Shown here: one piece after another, positions 1 through 8,014 of the stretch
How the letters are laid out: every line of letters begins with the position of its first letter
How positions within the stretch are numbered: the stretch's first letter is position 1
Assembly (NCBI GenBank): GCA_937949945.1
Contig: CALFEQ010000011.1
Coordinates: forward strand, 8,737 to 72,736
Reading direction: 5' to 3'
DNA length: 64,000 nt
DNA from: an uncultured Myxococcales bacterium
GTDB lineage: Bacteria > Myxococcota_A > Polyangia > Polyangiales > Polyangiaceae
Notes under the pieces: generated by a model
Told to the model about the DNA's origin: nothing
The model's input: only the letters and a program-made list of their open reading frames with translations
The model's database searches: none
Made by a program: the position numbers and the translations under genes

Positions 1-408
1 CAAGAAGGGCCGTGGGTTGTACTGCGGGTCGAAACGAGCGAAGCCCACTTCGTAGCCGAGCGCTCGGCCAGCGAAGAAGGCAGCATGTTCATCGGAGTCG
101 AACGTACGGCAGACGTCGCAGCGCGCGACCCAGGCGTAGTCCGTGTTACCGTCGTGCGCCATCCCCAGGATGACGCCAGGGAAGCGAGATGAATCGCACT
201 CGCACATCGCGAGCCGTTCGACGTCGTCGAGCCAGCCCTCTCCGTACGAGGTCTTGGTGATGAGGCGCGCCTCGGTATCGCCGAGGGTCTCGCCTTCTTG
301 TGCGAGCGCTCGAAGAAGATCGACCCGCGCCTGCAGGCCCTTCTCGAGGATGAAGCCTTGTTGCTCTTCTGCTGTTGGCGGCGGCGGCGGAAGAATCGGA
401 GTGGACAT
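1..408 (-). CDS. Partial CDS, Cys-rich small protein (C-terminus outside window)
   Basis: The reading frame is open for 136 codons from an ATG at 408 to the left edge, so the C-terminus is missing. The start is supported by an AGGAG ribosome site 7 bases upstream. After a proline-rich N-terminus there is C-x-C near residue 69 and a CDVC near residue 96, followed by an aromatic/alanine helix. Two Cys pairs about 25 residues apart suggest a small zinc-binding fold. Function is unknown. A GGGATAAG promoter-like element lies 40 bases upstream. Confidence 0.75.
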   Translation of the reverse strand, partial: MSTPILPPPPPTAEEQQGFILEKGLQARVDLLRALAQEGETLGDTEARLITKTSYGEGWLDDVERLAMCECDSSRFPGVILGMAHDGNTDYAWVARCDVCRTFDSDEHAAFFAGRALGYEVGFARFDPQYNPRPFL

Positions 409-448
409 CAACGTCTCCTGGTGAACGGAGCGAGAGAGCTCCATCCTA

Positions 449-458
449 CTTATCCCAG
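449..458 (-). promoter_or_regulatory. GGGATAAG promoter-like motif
   Basis: On the minus strand this reads CTGGGATAAG, 40 bases before the start of the leftmost gene. The same 10-mer occurs before the DUF932-like gene. Related GGCATAAG, GGGATAAG and GGTATAAG copies precede other genes. AAGTA lies about 13 bases further upstream in this copy and about 15 bases upstream in the 6579-6588 copy. It resembles the -10 box of sigma-28-type promoters, but the assignment is inference. Confidence 0.5.
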
Positions 459-474
459 GAAACGACGTACTTCT

Positions 475-1287
475 TCAGCCGTCGAAGTCGAGGAGCTGCA
501 TGATGAGGGCGTCGTAGTCGACGCTCTCCCTCATGCCCAAGCCCTCGGAGACCTTCGTGTGGACAGCGATGTGCGGGGAGTGGTCGCTCGCGCGGCTGTT
601 CTCCGGCGGGCGCCCTGAGCTCATGACCCGATTCGGGGTGAGCGCCTTGATGTACTGCCGGACCTTGTTCACGTCGAGGTCGAGGGCCTCGCAAATGGAG
701 ATGAAGCTGGTGATGAGCTTCGCTTCTTCTCTCCGCGTCTTCCAGTGCGGATGGTTCTCGTCCTCCAGGAAGAGCCAGCAGTACGCATCCTCGGCGAGGA
801 TCTTCTGGTCGAGGCGTGTCGAGCTGCGGTAGAGCACCCAGTCGTAGGCCGCGCGGCGGACAATCTCGAGCAGAAGCGCGCGAGCTCCCTCGGCCTCCCG
901 CATCTTGTCCCCGATGGGATCGGGTGGTGCCTCTTTCCTTACCTGCTGAGGCTCGAGCTTGAGTGGCGGGACTGGGGGCGGGACGATGCGCAGGTGGCGC
1001 TTGCGCGGCGGGCGCACGCGGTCCGGCCGGGTGGGTGCCTCCTGGGGCGAGAACGCCTCGGGGACGGCCTCGGGGACGGGCTTTCCGGCCAGCTTCCGCG
1101 CGAGGTGGCGGAGGGGCGGCGCCGGCGGCGGCGGCGGCTCGACGGTGCGCGGGGCAGGCGGGGGCAGCGCGCGGACGACGGCGATGAGCCCCTCGACCTG
1201 CTTCGCCTGCTCCGGCGCCACGCCCCGAAGAACACGCTCCGAGCGGACGAGGAAGGCCAAGATCCTCGCGCCCGAAGCCTCGTTCAT
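475..1287 (-). CDS. Unknown protein with Pro-rich linker and C-terminal helical domain
   Basis: The gene has 270 codons. The ATG at 1287 overlaps the upstream stop as ATGA, which fixes the start and removes about 60 out-of-frame residues seen in a longer reading. Residues 1-40 look helical. Residues 45-130 are a proline/arginine-rich linker. From about 135 there is a compact helical domain with conserved-looking aromatics (YDWVLYR, CWLF) and an ALDLDVNKVR segment typical of small DNA-binding or structural helices. Function is unknown. It is the last gene of a five-gene coupled set reaching back to 3665. Confidence 0.8.
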   Translation of the reverse strand: MNEASGARILAFLVRSERVLRGVAPEQAKQVEGLIAVVRALPPPAPRTVEPPPPPAPPLRHLARKLAGKPVPEAVPEAFSPQEAPTRPDRVRPPRKRHLRIVPPPVPPLKLEPQQVRKEAPPDPIGDKMREAEGARALLLEIVRRAAYDWVLYRSSTRLDQKILAEDAYCWLFLEDENHPHWKTRREEAKLITSFISICEALDLDVNKVRQYIKALTPNRVMSSGRPPENSRASDHSPHIAVHTKVSEGLGMRESVDYDALIMQLLDFDG

Positions 1288-2168
1288 GGCGTGACCGTTA
1301 CCACGAGGGGAAGGCCCTCGATGGGCAGATTCGGGATGGTGATGATCGACTTGTCCCGGCGCTCCCCGATGACGTCGCACGAACCGGGGTTCAGCCCCCG
1401 CAGCTTCAGGATGCTCCCCGGAAGGAGCTCGAATGTCAGAACCGACGGGTTGGACAAGGACCACGCGACATCGCTCCCGAGCTCGTCGAGCTCTCGCTTA
1501 TCTGTCGTAAGAACGTGGCCGTGTAGTTCTACTTCCTCGCCGACGGCAAGAGAGAAGGGCCCCGCCACCTCGTCAAAGATGACACCCTTTACGACAGGAA
1601 ACAAGAGATCCGGAAGGTTGACGGCAGGCTCGTCGGCGACCTCGATGGTCCGGTAGATGTTCTCCATCCCCTCGAGCGTCACGTCGTACTGCGCGCCTCG
1701 GATCAGGGGCACCGAGGCGTAGCCCCGTTCGTCGGTACGGACGGTGACCCGTTCCGAAAGGATTCCCGCACCTTCCAGAAGAAGCGGGTCGAACTTCGCG
1801 ATGAAGTGCATGTCGAGGTTCTTATGCGGAGCGCCTGACGCATCGCGAAAGAAGCCCGAGCACAGGCAGATCCGTGGGTCCGTGCTGACCGGTGGTACGT
1901 ACGGTGTGCCGAAGACGTTGAAGGCGTTCGTCGGCGCGTCGTTGAGCTCTATGAACTGCGGGTTCTTGAAGGTCGCGCCGAACTTGAAGAACCGGAGCTG
2001 GTAGGTACGCACCGCGAGAAGAAAGCTCGCGACGCCGTCGGCGTTCGTCTCGGCCTGACCGTAGACCTGCTTGCCGTCCTGGCTGAGAACCTTCACGACG
2101 ACGCCCGGCATAGGGGCACCGAGCGCATTGTTCTCACGGATGAAGATGTCGGTGGCCGAGTACGTCAC
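1284..2168 (-). CDS. Ig-like tail or fibre-associated virion protein
   Basis: The protein has 294 residues and starts at GTG 2168, overlapping the preceding stop as GTGA. Three beta-rich blocks are visible. Residues 1-85 resemble a carboxypeptidase-regulatory or transthyretin-like module with TNADGVASF. Residues 105-190 repeat this theme with TDERGYASVPL. Residues 205-294 resemble a Big_2-type Ig domain. Such domains are common in tail fibres and baseplate decorations. The neighbour at 2284-3282 carries the same transthyretin-like block. The structural role is inferred from fold and context. Confidence 0.75.
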   Translation of the reverse strand: MTYSATDIFIRENNALGAPMPGVVVKVLSQDGKQVYGQAETNADGVASFLLAVRTYQLRFFKFGATFKNPQFIELNDAPTNAFNVFGTPYVPPVSTDPRICLCSGFFRDASGAPHKNLDMHFIAKFDPLLLEGAGILSERVTVRTDERGYASVPLIRGAQYDVTLEGMENIYRTIEVADEPAVNLPDLLFPVVKGVIFDEVAGPFSLAVGEEVELHGHVLTTDKRELDELGSDVAWSLSNPSVLTFELLPGSILKLRGLNPGSCDVIGERRDKSIITIPNLPIEGLPLVVTVTP

Positions 2169-2287
2169 TTGTTCTTCTCCTTCTCCGCCTTTACTTCGCG
2201 CAGGCGAAGGATGAACCCCACGAGGCCGAGCAGAATGAGGATTGAGAAGCCAACGAGCTTGATGGCGTAGATGGTATCGTCGCTCAC
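2165..2287 (-). CDS. Small single-pass membrane protein (40 aa)
   Basis: This GTG-started frame of 40 codons is linked to both neighbours by GTGA overlaps (GTG at 2287 on the previous stop, TGA at 2165-2167 on the next GTG). It has a short N-terminus, one hydrophobic helix (VGFSILILLGLVGFIL) and a charged Lys/Glu tail, the profile of a small inner-membrane protein. The tight coupling on both sides is the main evidence that it is a real gene. A holin or lysis accessory role is possible but unproven. Confidence 0.7.
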   Translation of the reverse strand: MSDDTIYAIKLVGFSILILLGLVGFILRLREVKAEKEKNK

Positions 2288-3282
2288 AAGTTCCTCTTTT
2301 CAGCGTAAGGGATGTTCGGGCGCTTCACCGCGAACGTGTCATCGACGCCGTACTCCGGATCCAGCATGTCGAAAGACTCGACGGAGGGGTCCATTGGGAC
2401 CGAGATCCGCCGCATCAGGTTCATCCCGCCGATGGAGACGTCGATCTCCATGCCGCGAACGAGGCGTACTTCCACGCGGCCGTTGGCGTCGGTGAGGAAG
2501 ACCTGCTTCCCCCCGTTCACCGTCTTTCCCTCGAGCTGGTAGCCGTACGACGGGGTGTAGACGATGACCTCCTGCTTCACGTCGGGCTGGCCGTCTGCAC
2601 GTACGAGGCGCACGAAGCCGGTGACGATGTTCTTCTCCGAGATGCCCGCTTTCGGCATCGACCAGATGGGTCCGGAGAAGGCACTGACCGCGCCGGTGAG
2701 GCTGTTCCGGAAGCGGACCTTGTAGAAGTACTCCTTCCGCCCGAAGTAGTCGCGGAAGGAGTAGCTCTCCTTGCCCGTGATGAGCGGGATGCGCGGCTCG
2801 TGGCCGTAGCCGATGCTCTCGGGCGTGGTGGTCGGGAGCCCTAGAAGGGCGGCAGCATCGCTCGGGAGAACCTCGAGGCACTGCGCGCCGCCGGCGGCGA
2901 CCGTCTCGAGGACGAACTCCCCGCCGGCGCCGACAAAGGCCCGGACGATGCCGAGGCCCTCGCTCGTCACCTGGGCGGCGACCTGCGCAAACGTACGCGG
3001 GTCCGGGCCGGCGATAGTGAACTCGAGCTCGGTCGCGCCCACGCGCACCCTCAGCTTCGCCCCAGCGATGTTCACGTTCGCCCCGCTGCCGCTGCCGGCA
3101 AGCGCGAAGGGCACGCGCGCGGGCAAGTACTCGCCAGCAGTGAGCTCCTCGTAGGGCCCAGCCTCTCCCAGGACCGAGCGCCAGACCTCGATGCGGTCGT
3201 AGAGGCCTGCCCAGACGCTCTCCCAGACGGTGATGTCGAGGCGAACGTCATGCGCTTGGTCCGTGGAGAGGATGGTCGTCAT
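2284..3282 (-). CDS. Beta-rich virion protein with hook-like and transthyretin-like domains
   Basis: The protein has 332 residues. Residues 1-60 look like an FN3-type strand set. Residues 70-150 form an alpha/beta module, ending in ALLGLPTTTP, that matches the repeat units inserted in this phage's tail sheath. Residues 165-215 form another strand set. Residues 225-310 are a transthyretin-like module with TDANGRVEVRL shared with the 1284-2168 gene. This domain mix suggests a baseplate, fibre or tail-surface protein. The ATG at 3282 follows the previous stop by two bases. Confidence 0.75.
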   Translation of the reverse strand: MTTILSTDQAHDVRLDITVWESVWAGLYDRIEVWRSVLGEAGPYEELTAGEYLPARVPFALAGSGSGANVNIAGAKLRVRVGATELEFTIAGPDPRTFAQVAAQVTSEGLGIVRAFVGAGGEFVLETVAAGGAQCLEVLPSDAAALLGLPTTTPESIGYGHEPRIPLITGKESYSFRDYFGRKEYFYKVRFRNSLTGAVSAFSGPIWSMPKAGISEKNIVTGFVRLVRADGQPDVKQEVIVYTPSYGYQLEGKTVNGGKQVFLTDANGRVEVRLVRGMEIDVSIGGMNLMRRISVPMDPSVESFDMLDPEYGVDDTFAVKRPNIPYAEKRNL

Positions 3283-3284
3283 GG

Positions 3285-3665
3285 TCAGAATCCCGGGATG
3301 TTCGGAAGTTTCGCGTTCGGCGGGAGCTGCGAGATGTTCCCGTCTTCATCGATGGTGATGGAAATGAGGTCGACACCGTACTTCTTGTGGAAGTACTCGC
3401 GCATCTCCTTGAACTTCTTCACGTACTCGTCGCGCGTATGAAGCGCCTTGGCGAGGTCCGCCTGCATGATCTGGAGCTGAAGCTGCACGTTCTGCAGCTT
3501 CAGCTGGAGGTTCTCGACTTCGAGCCGGTCCTCCTTCGAGACCTTCGTGGGCTTCGGCGGGGGCGGCGGTCCTTGCGGGATCGCGTGGCGGCGCGCCTTG
3601 GGCTCGGATTCCGGCACGGGCTCGGGAGGAGCTTCGGCGGGCTGAGGCTTGTTCTCGTCGGTCAT
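3285..3665 (-). CDS. Coiled-coil protein with Pro-rich N-terminus
   Basis: The gene has 126 codons from ATG 3665, chosen because GGAG sits 5 bases upstream. A GTG at 3680 that overlaps the previous stop is an alternative and adds 5 residues. Residues 1-45 are rich in proline and charged residues. Residues 48-95 form a clear heptad coiled coil (LQLKLQNVQLQLQIMQADL). The end is a short beta-like segment. It is probably an oligomeric tail or chaperone-like component, function unknown. Confidence 0.7.
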   Translation of the reverse strand: MTDENKPQPAEAPPEPVPESEPKARRHAIPQGPPPPPKPTKVSKEDRLEVENLQLKLQNVQLQLQIMQADLAKALHTRDEYVKKFKEMREYFHKKYGVDLISITIDEDGNISQLPPNAKLPNIPGF

Positions 3666-3676
3666 GCGTACTCCGT

Positions 3677-3895
3677 TCACGGGCCTAGAAGAAAGGTGTC
3701 GATCTCATCGACGAGGTAGGCCTGAGCCGCCTCGGATGTGGCCGTCGACAACCTCTCCGATCCAGTTCGGCCTTTCAAGATCTTCTTGGCGGCGGCCACC
3801 TTGTCCTTGTACTCGGCCGTTCTTTTATCCGACCAAGTACGGATGGCCTCCGCCAAGGCATCGAGACGCTTGTTCCGATCGTCGATTGCTGCCAT
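3677..3895 (-). CDS. Small helical protein of unknown function
   Basis: The protein has 72 residues and is mostly charged helix, with no Cys and no membrane segment. It lies between two genes of the coupled tail-region cluster, and its TGA overlaps a possible GTG start of the next gene. The ribosome site is weak. I do not recognise a family. Confidence 0.6.
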   Translation of the reverse strand: MAAIDDRNKRLDALAEAIRTWSDKRTAEYKDKVAAAKKILKGRTGSERLSTATSEAAQAYLVDEIDTFLLGP

Positions 3896-3910
3896 TGCAG
3901 CCTGAGAATA

Positions 3911-4363
3911 TCAGGTCGCGCTGGCGCTCACGTCGTCCGTCTGGATGTGGGCCCAGACGGGGTGGTTCTCCGGGAATATGGCCCGGAAGAATTCGAGTAC
4001 TTCTACTTCCTCGACCACGTCGAGATGGAGCTCGATGCGGTCGTTCTTCAGGATGGCCCCGAGGAGGTACGCGAGCTGCACGCCGAGGTCGCCGTCGAAG
4101 GTCTCGGTGTGGGCGAGCACTTCTTCGTAGACCCGTTGCGCGAGCTCGGCGCGCTTGATGAGGCCGCCGTGAGCGCGGAGCGCCCACTCCTTCGGGAGAA
4201 AACCACCCTTCATCAACCACTCGTCCAGACTGACGGTGAGGTCGATGAGGCGGTCGGTCTTCTCGACGTCATCCTCGGTGAAACTGTGGCCCTCGTTCTC
4301 GATCTGACCGCGCAGGTGCTCCGTGATGTCGCGCGTTTCGTCGAGGTTCTCATCAGGGTCCAT
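3911..4363 (-). CDS. Acidic protein of unknown function
   Basis: The protein has 150 residues and is strongly acidic, with alternating helices. The ATG at 4363 has GGAGGATGAG directly upstream and starts one base after the previous stop, so it is translated with its neighbour. No motif is recognised. Tail-assembly chaperones and small baseplate proteins are often of this size and acidity near tail genes, but nothing specific supports either. Confidence 0.75.
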   Translation of the reverse strand: MDPDENLDETRDITEHLRGQIENEGHSFTEDDVEKTDRLIDLTVSLDEWLMKGGFLPKEWALRAHGGLIKRAELAQRVYEEVLAHTETFDGDLGVQLAYLLGAILKNDRIELHLDVVEEVEVLEFFRAIFPENHPVWAHIQTDDVSASAT

Positions 4364-4364
4364 C

Positions 4365-4817
4365 TCATCCTCCGCGTGGGAGCTTGTTCTCCCACTCGAT
4401 GAAGGCCCCTACGGTGTCGAAGAGCCGCTTGTCGTGAGCATTCACGAGATCGCTCTCCTTGAAGAACTTTCTCATGTCCGAGTAGCCCTCACTCCTGGCA
4501 AGGCGGATCATACCCCGGTACCAGCCCTTCGCCGAGTTGAGGACGTTGATCTCGGGGTAGAGCTGAGACCGTCCGCGGACATGGTCGATGGTTTTGTCGG
4601 TACGTCGTTCCTTCGCTTCCTCGAAGTTCTTGTTGTGGTCGGTTCGGTGGACGTAGTCCTTCGCGCGAAGGCCCTGCTGCGCGTCGATCCGTTCCGATGG
4701 GACAGCCGCGATGAGCGGGCGGTCCTGGGCGAAGACTTGACGTTTGACAGTCGCCGGCGGGGAGGATGCCTTCCCGCCGGCGACGACCCTGAGATGTGCC
4801 TTCTTCTTCGCGGCCAT
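4365..4817 (-). CDS. Basic protein of unknown function
   Basis: The protein has 150 residues with a Lys-rich start (MAAKKKAHLRV) and a conserved-looking central segment around YPEINVLNSAKGWYRGM. The basic N-terminus could contact nucleic acid. It lies 3 bases after the preceding stop and one base before the next gene. No family is recognised. Confidence 0.75.
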   Translation of the reverse strand: MAAKKKAHLRVVAGGKASSPPATVKRQVFAQDRPLIAAVPSERIDAQQGLRAKDYVHRTDHNKNFEEAKERRTDKTIDHVRGRSQLYPEINVLNSAKGWYRGMIRLARSEGYSDMRKFFKESDLVNAHDKRLFDTVGAFIEWENKLPRGG

Positions 4818-4820
4818 CAG

Positions 4821-5075
4821 CTAGTTCGTCTCCTTGAAGATGTCGTCGTACTCCCCGGAGTAGTAGGCGTCCGCGACCTCCGCCGCCTCTTCCGGAGAAA
4901 GGTTCTGGCCGTCCTTCGCTTTGATGGAGAGCCAGATGCGGAGGTATTTCTTGCACTCCTCCAGGTTGATGTACTGCGCCCCGGGCAATCCCGTCTCCTT
5001 GATGCGGATCCGGTTCTCGTAGAGCTTGATGTGCTTCTCGGCGACGCGCACAACCTTGTCAGGCGTCGTCTTCAT
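4821..5075 (-). CDS. Small helical protein of unknown function
   Basis: The protein has 84 residues. The start at 5075 has AGGAGG six bases upstream and overlaps the stop of the 26-codon gene before it. The protein is helical and charged, with a C-terminal acidic helix (EEAAEVADAYYSGEYDD). No known motif. Confidence 0.7.
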   Translation of the reverse strand: MKTTPDKVVRVAEKHIKLYENRIRIKETGLPGAQYINLEECKKYLRIWLSIKAKDGQNLSPEEAAEVADAYYSGEYDDIFKETN

Positions 5076-5152
5076 GCAGTCCTCCTCTGAGCGGTGAAGT
5101 CGTCGGGCTTCTTCTTCATCTGGGCGAGCGCTTCTTCTTCGGCGCGCGGCAT
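5072..5152 (-). CDS. Putative 26-residue peptide
   Basis: A 26-codon frame lies exactly between two genes. Its ATG at 5152 overlaps the previous stop as TGATG, with GAGGTGA just upstream, and its TGA overlaps the next ATG. The peptide is charged (PRAEEEALAQMKKK). It could be a small gene or only a coupling device that carries ribosomes to the next start. The precise overlaps on both sides favour translation. Confidence 0.5.
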   Translation of the reverse strand: MPRAEEEALAQMKKKPDDFTAQRRTA

Positions 5153-5373
5153 CACGTCACCTCGTTGTTGTAGACCGCAAAGAGCACGACCTTGCGATGC
5201 TGCGCCTGGCCGACGAGCACCTTGTTGGCGTAGTCGAGGAGCTTGGCGTCCACCAAGTCGGTCTCCTCGAAGTCGACACCGTTTTCCGGGTCTTCTTCGA
5301 TGGACGGGACGTCGACGATGACCGTGTCCCACGTACGGTCATCAAGGGCTCGCAGGTATTCGACTTTGCGCAT
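5152..5373 (-). CDS. Small alpha/beta protein of unknown function
   Basis: The protein has 73 residues from ATG 5373, two bases after the previous stop. A longer frame to 5481 would run inside the upstream gene and is not needed. Strands are visible at WDTVIVDVPS and KVVLFAVYNN around an acidic helix. No family is recognised. Confidence 0.7.
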   Translation of the reverse strand: MRKVEYLRALDDRTWDTVIVDVPSIEEDPENGVDFEETDLVDAKLLDYANKVLVGQAQHRKVVLFAVYNNEVT

Positions 5374-5375
5374 GG

Positions 5376-6542
5376 TCACTTCATCTCGATGAACGAGCCG
5401 GCGGCGTGCTGGAGCTCGAGCCGCTTCTCCGGGTCCGACTCCTTCGAGGCGAGCCAGGAGAGCGCGTTCGAGGCCCACCACTTCGTCGGCTGGATCTCAC
5501 CGTCGACCTTCGGGACCGGGGGCAGGTCGAGGATCTCCATCTTCAGGGCGTTGTGGAGATCCTCGATCTCCTTCTTGCCGAGGTACTTGGCGAGGTTGCC
5601 CCGGATGCGGTGCCAGGGGACGGCCTCGTTGTGCGCGAGCTCGATGGCCTTGAGCACCTTCTCGATGCTCTCAACCGCGAGTTGGGTCTTCACCGAATCG
5701 CGGATGGCGAGTGCCTGCGCCTCGGCCTCTTTCGACGAGGTCTCCTCGGAGAGCTCGATGTCGGCCTCCTCGATGACCGAGCCGATGTGGACGCGCGAGA
5801 GCGCCTGGTCGAGCACGGTGAAGCGGTTGCCCTGCGGCAGCCACATCGTGAGCGAGACCTGGAGGCGGCCCGCGCCGAAGTCACTGTTCGCCCACTCGAC
5901 ACCGAGGCATACGTACTGTCCGTCCACCGGCTCGAAGACGTACGGCAAGTAACACTTCAGGGCCAACTTCACGTCGGTCACCGTCGCTTCCATCGGGAAA
6001 GCGTTGACCTCCTGGGTCGCGCTGAGGAACGCGCGGAGCAGCGGCGCCGAAGCGAGGTTCCGGTTGTAGCGCTTCGAGAGGAAGCCCCGGAGCTCGTTGC
6101 CGACGATACGATGAAGGAAACGTGGCGACCCGCCTCGGTCAGAGAAGTGCGTCTTCTGGAACGACTCGGTGAGGATGTGCCCGAGAAGCTCGCGCTTCCA
6201 CGGCTCCCCCTGCGCGAGGTGGTTCACGTACGCCATCGGCACGTTCACCTTCGCCGCGAGCTGCCCGAGCGCGTGCTGATGAATCGTGCACGGGTCGGAG
6301 CCCTGGTAGCGGATGATCATCCGGTTCGCGGGGATGCCGGGAAGTTCCGAGTCCGCCGGGTGGATGCGCATGTGCCCCGGGGGCACGAGCTTGTCGCGGA
6401 TGACCATCGCGCTCACCGCGTTGATGAGCTTCTGCTGCTCGGCGACGCCGACGTCGAGGCGGCTCTTCACCTTCTGGTAGAGCCGTCCGTTGTGCTCCGG
6501 CGGGACGTAACCGGAGATCTGGCTAAAGATGTTCTGTGTCAT
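5376..6542 (-). CDS. DUF932-like phage protein
   Basis: The protein has 388 residues from ATG 6542, which has GGGAG six bases upstream; the longer frame adds 17 implausible residues. The middle part shows the pattern of DUF932 phage/plasmid proteins: RGFLSKRYNRNL near residue 155, a VTDVKLALKCYLP block, GVEWANSDFGAGRLQVSL, then a helical C-terminus. DUF932 proteins occur in phages and plasmids and have no settled function. The gene has its own GGGATAAG element and a leader hairpin, so it probably starts a transcription unit. Confidence 0.7.
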   Translation of the reverse strand: MTQNIFSQISGYVPPEHNGRLYQKVKSRLDVGVAEQQKLINAVSAMVIRDKLVPPGHMRIHPADSELPGIPANRMIIRYQGSDPCTIHQHALGQLAAKVNVPMAYVNHLAQGEPWKRELLGHILTESFQKTHFSDRGGSPRFLHRIVGNELRGFLSKRYNRNLASAPLLRAFLSATQEVNAFPMEATVTDVKLALKCYLPYVFEPVDGQYVCLGVEWANSDFGAGRLQVSLTMWLPQGNRFTVLDQALSRVHIGSVIEEADIELSEETSSKEAEAQALAIRDSVKTQLAVESIEKVLKAIELAHNEAVPWHRIRGNLAKYLGKKEIEDLHNALKMEILDLPPVPKVDGEIQPTKWWASNALSWLASKESDPEKRLELQHAAGSFIEMK

Positions 6543-6551
6543 GTGTACTCC

Positions 6552-6573
6552 CGAGGGCAGGAGAACGCCCTCG
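6552..6573 (-). promoter_or_regulatory. Leader hairpin before DUF932-like gene
   Basis: CGAGGGC and GCCCTCG form a perfect 7 bp stem around an 8-base loop. It lies between the GGGATAAG element and the GGGAG ribosome site of the DUF932-like gene. The 3' arm on the minus strand abuts the ribosome site, so it could modulate translation or stabilise the 5' end. Confidence 0.4.
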
Positions 6574-6578
6574 AGAGA

Positions 6579-6588
6579 CTTATCCCAG
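6579..6588 (-). promoter_or_regulatory. GGGATAAG promoter-like motif
   Basis: The minus strand reads CTGGGATAAG, identical to the copy at 449-458, 36 bases before the DUF932-like start. Upstream is an AT-rich stretch with AAGTA. It also supplies the stop codon of the orphan frame at 6580-6774. Confidence 0.5.
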
Positions 6589-6774
6589 AACAATCAAAAT
6601 ACTTGTTTGCAGACGCAAGAGCTCGGAGACGTCGCCACGCTTGCGGATGAGCCTCTCGTTGGAGTCGGCGAGCGTGGGCCTCAGAGGCTGGGGGTCGAAG
6701 AACAACGCTCCGCCGCCGACGAACAGGAAGGGCGCGCACCACGGGTAGCGGGCATCGTCACTCCGAGAAAAGAT
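6580..6774 (-). pseudogene. Orphan open frame without a start codon
   Basis: About 64 codons on the minus strand have strongly G/C third positions and protein-like content (YPWCAPFLFVGGGALFF, then a charged helix), ending at TAA 6580-6582. There is no ATG, GTG or TTG at the N-terminal side; the only candidate near the beginning is ATC at 6774, directly after a terminator hairpin. It may be a truncated gene relic or use a rare start codon. The rest of the gap 6543-6947 holds only the promoter-like element and hairpins listed. Confidence 0.4.
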
Positions 6775-6775
6775 G

Positions 6776-6808
6776 AGGGCTGCTCCATGGGGGCTATGGA
6801 GCAGCCCT
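6776..6808 (-). terminator. Rho-independent terminator after sigma factor gene
   Basis: AGGGCTGCTCCAT and ATGGAGCAGCCCT form a perfect 13 bp stem with a 7-base loop. On the minus strand it is followed by CATCTTTTCT, a U-rich tail. It lies 140 bases after the stop of the sigma factor gene. Confidence 0.7.
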
Positions 6809-6947
6809 CTAGCCCTGCTGGGCTGAGTCTTGGTTCTACTCGAACGTGGCTCGAGTGGGAAGAGACGTGGTCTTGTGGATCCCGAGCCCCTTCGCCCAGT
6901 CCGACGCGATGGGCTTCTTGCCGAAGGCTTTAGGCTTTAGGCATGGG

Positions 6948-7700
6948 TCACTTGTACTGCTGATACTTCCGAAGAATCGAGGTCCTGAGACGAGAGATCT
7001 GCGAAGGAGACTTGTTGAGCTTCTTGGCCAGTTCGTTGGTCGACCGGATCTGCGCGTGCCCTTCCAGACCGAAGAGGTGGTTGAACACCTTGCGCTCGTC
7101 GGGCGTGAGGTTGAACGGGAGCAGCGAGAGGACCTCGTCGTCGCGCTGGAGCGCCATCTCCGTCGGATCGGTCTCGAAGGCCGACGCGGGGATGTCCCGT
7201 CGCTGAGATTGCATGATGCGCGCGACACGTTTCGGCGGCATCCCAAGGTGATCGGCGATCTCATCGGCGGTCGGGTCGCGTCCGAACTGCTCGGATAGCT
7301 CGTTCTGCGCCTTCTGGATCGGGCCGATGTAACGCGCCTGGCCCTCGGGGATGTAGCCGATGTTCTGGAAGCGGGTGTTGTACCGCTTCGCCTTCCGAAG
7401 GTTGTTCTCCACCCACGTGTTGAGCTGGACGCCGCGGTTCGGCTGGAAAGTCTCGAAGGACTTGATGAGGTGCTTCTGGAGCTCGGCGCGGAACGCGGCC
7501 TCGGGGACCGCCGGCGCCTTCCAGAGGCGGATCTTCTGGTTGACAAGAGGCTCGTACGCCTTGAGGAGCGGCTCGAGATGCTCCGGCTGCTTGCCGTTGG
7601 CGCGCCAGGTCTCGAGGTAGCTGAGCTCTTCCTTCCGCTTCTTCTGGAGCTCTGCCTCCTTCGTCAGGAGGAGATCATCGACTGGGTTTGAAGCAGCCAT
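6948..7700 (-). CDS. Phage RNA polymerase sigma factor (sigma-70 family)
   Basis: The protein has 250 residues. Residues 41-110 match sigma region 2, with LLKAYEPLVNQKIRLW and the promoter-melting-type segment FQPNRGVQLNTWVENNLRKA. Residues 128-165 match region 3 (KAQNELSEQFGRDPTADEIADHL). Residues 199-247 match region 4, with LTPDERKVF and a helix-turn-helix at 220-243. There is no region 1.1, as expected for an alternative factor. The ATG at 7700 has GAGG upstream and lies inside the end of the previous gene. It probably directs host polymerase to phage promoters; the ATAAG motifs in this window are its natural candidates. Confidence 0.85.
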   Translation of the reverse strand: MAASNPVDDLLLTKEAELQKKRKEELSYLETWRANGKQPEHLEPLLKAYEPLVNQKIRLWKAPAVPEAAFRAELQKHLIKSFETFQPNRGVQLNTWVENNLRKAKRYNTRFQNIGYIPEGQARYIGPIQKAQNELSEQFGRDPTADEIADHLGMPPKRVARIMQSQRRDIPASAFETDPTEMALQRDDEVLSLLPFNLTPDERKVFNHLFGLEGHAQIRSTNELAKKLNKSPSQISRLRTSILRKYQQYK

Positions 7701-8014
7701 CGACGGACCTCGTTGGGGAGTTCGATTGTGAGGCGCCCCGACCCGTCGTGTACGACCCGGAGGTCGTCAGCGCAGGAGGGGTGCGGGGTGGCGCCAGCCA
7801 TCACCGTGAAGGGCGGCTGCTCTTCGAGGAAGATGCGAAGGACCTCCTTCGCCTTGACCTCGATCGCCTTGACCATCGCATCGGGGATGGGCGCCCCGCG
7901 CTCGGTCCACTTCAGCGCGATCATGAACCGGTCTTGGAGTACTTCCGTCTGCGGGCCTTCACGGAGAAGCTGCTCGAACTCCTCCACGAGCCTGTCATCG
8001 GGCGAGAAGGCCAC
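7664..8014 (-). CDS. Unknown protein translated ahead of the sigma factor
   Basis: The protein has 116 residues. GTG at 8014 is chosen because GGAG lies 7 bases upstream; the longer frame upstream is an Arg/Ser-rich shadow. Visible parts are a helical N-terminus (DDRLVEEFEQLLREG), a middle helix and a C-terminal beta segment. It overlaps the sigma factor start by 37 bases, so the two may be translationally linked. No family is recognised; an anti-sigma or cofactor role is only a guess from position. Confidence 0.65.
   Translation of the reverse strand: MAFSPDDRLVEEFEQLLREGPQTEVLQDRFMIALKWTERGAPIPDAMVKAIEVKAKEVLRIFLEEQPPFTVMAGATPHPSCADDLRVVHDGSGRLTIELPNEVRRWLLQTQSMISS

Noticed and set aside
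1815..1830. CCGCATAAGAACC promoter-like match on the minus strand
   Set aside because: It lies inside the Ig-like virion gene with no gene start nearby; treated as a chance match.
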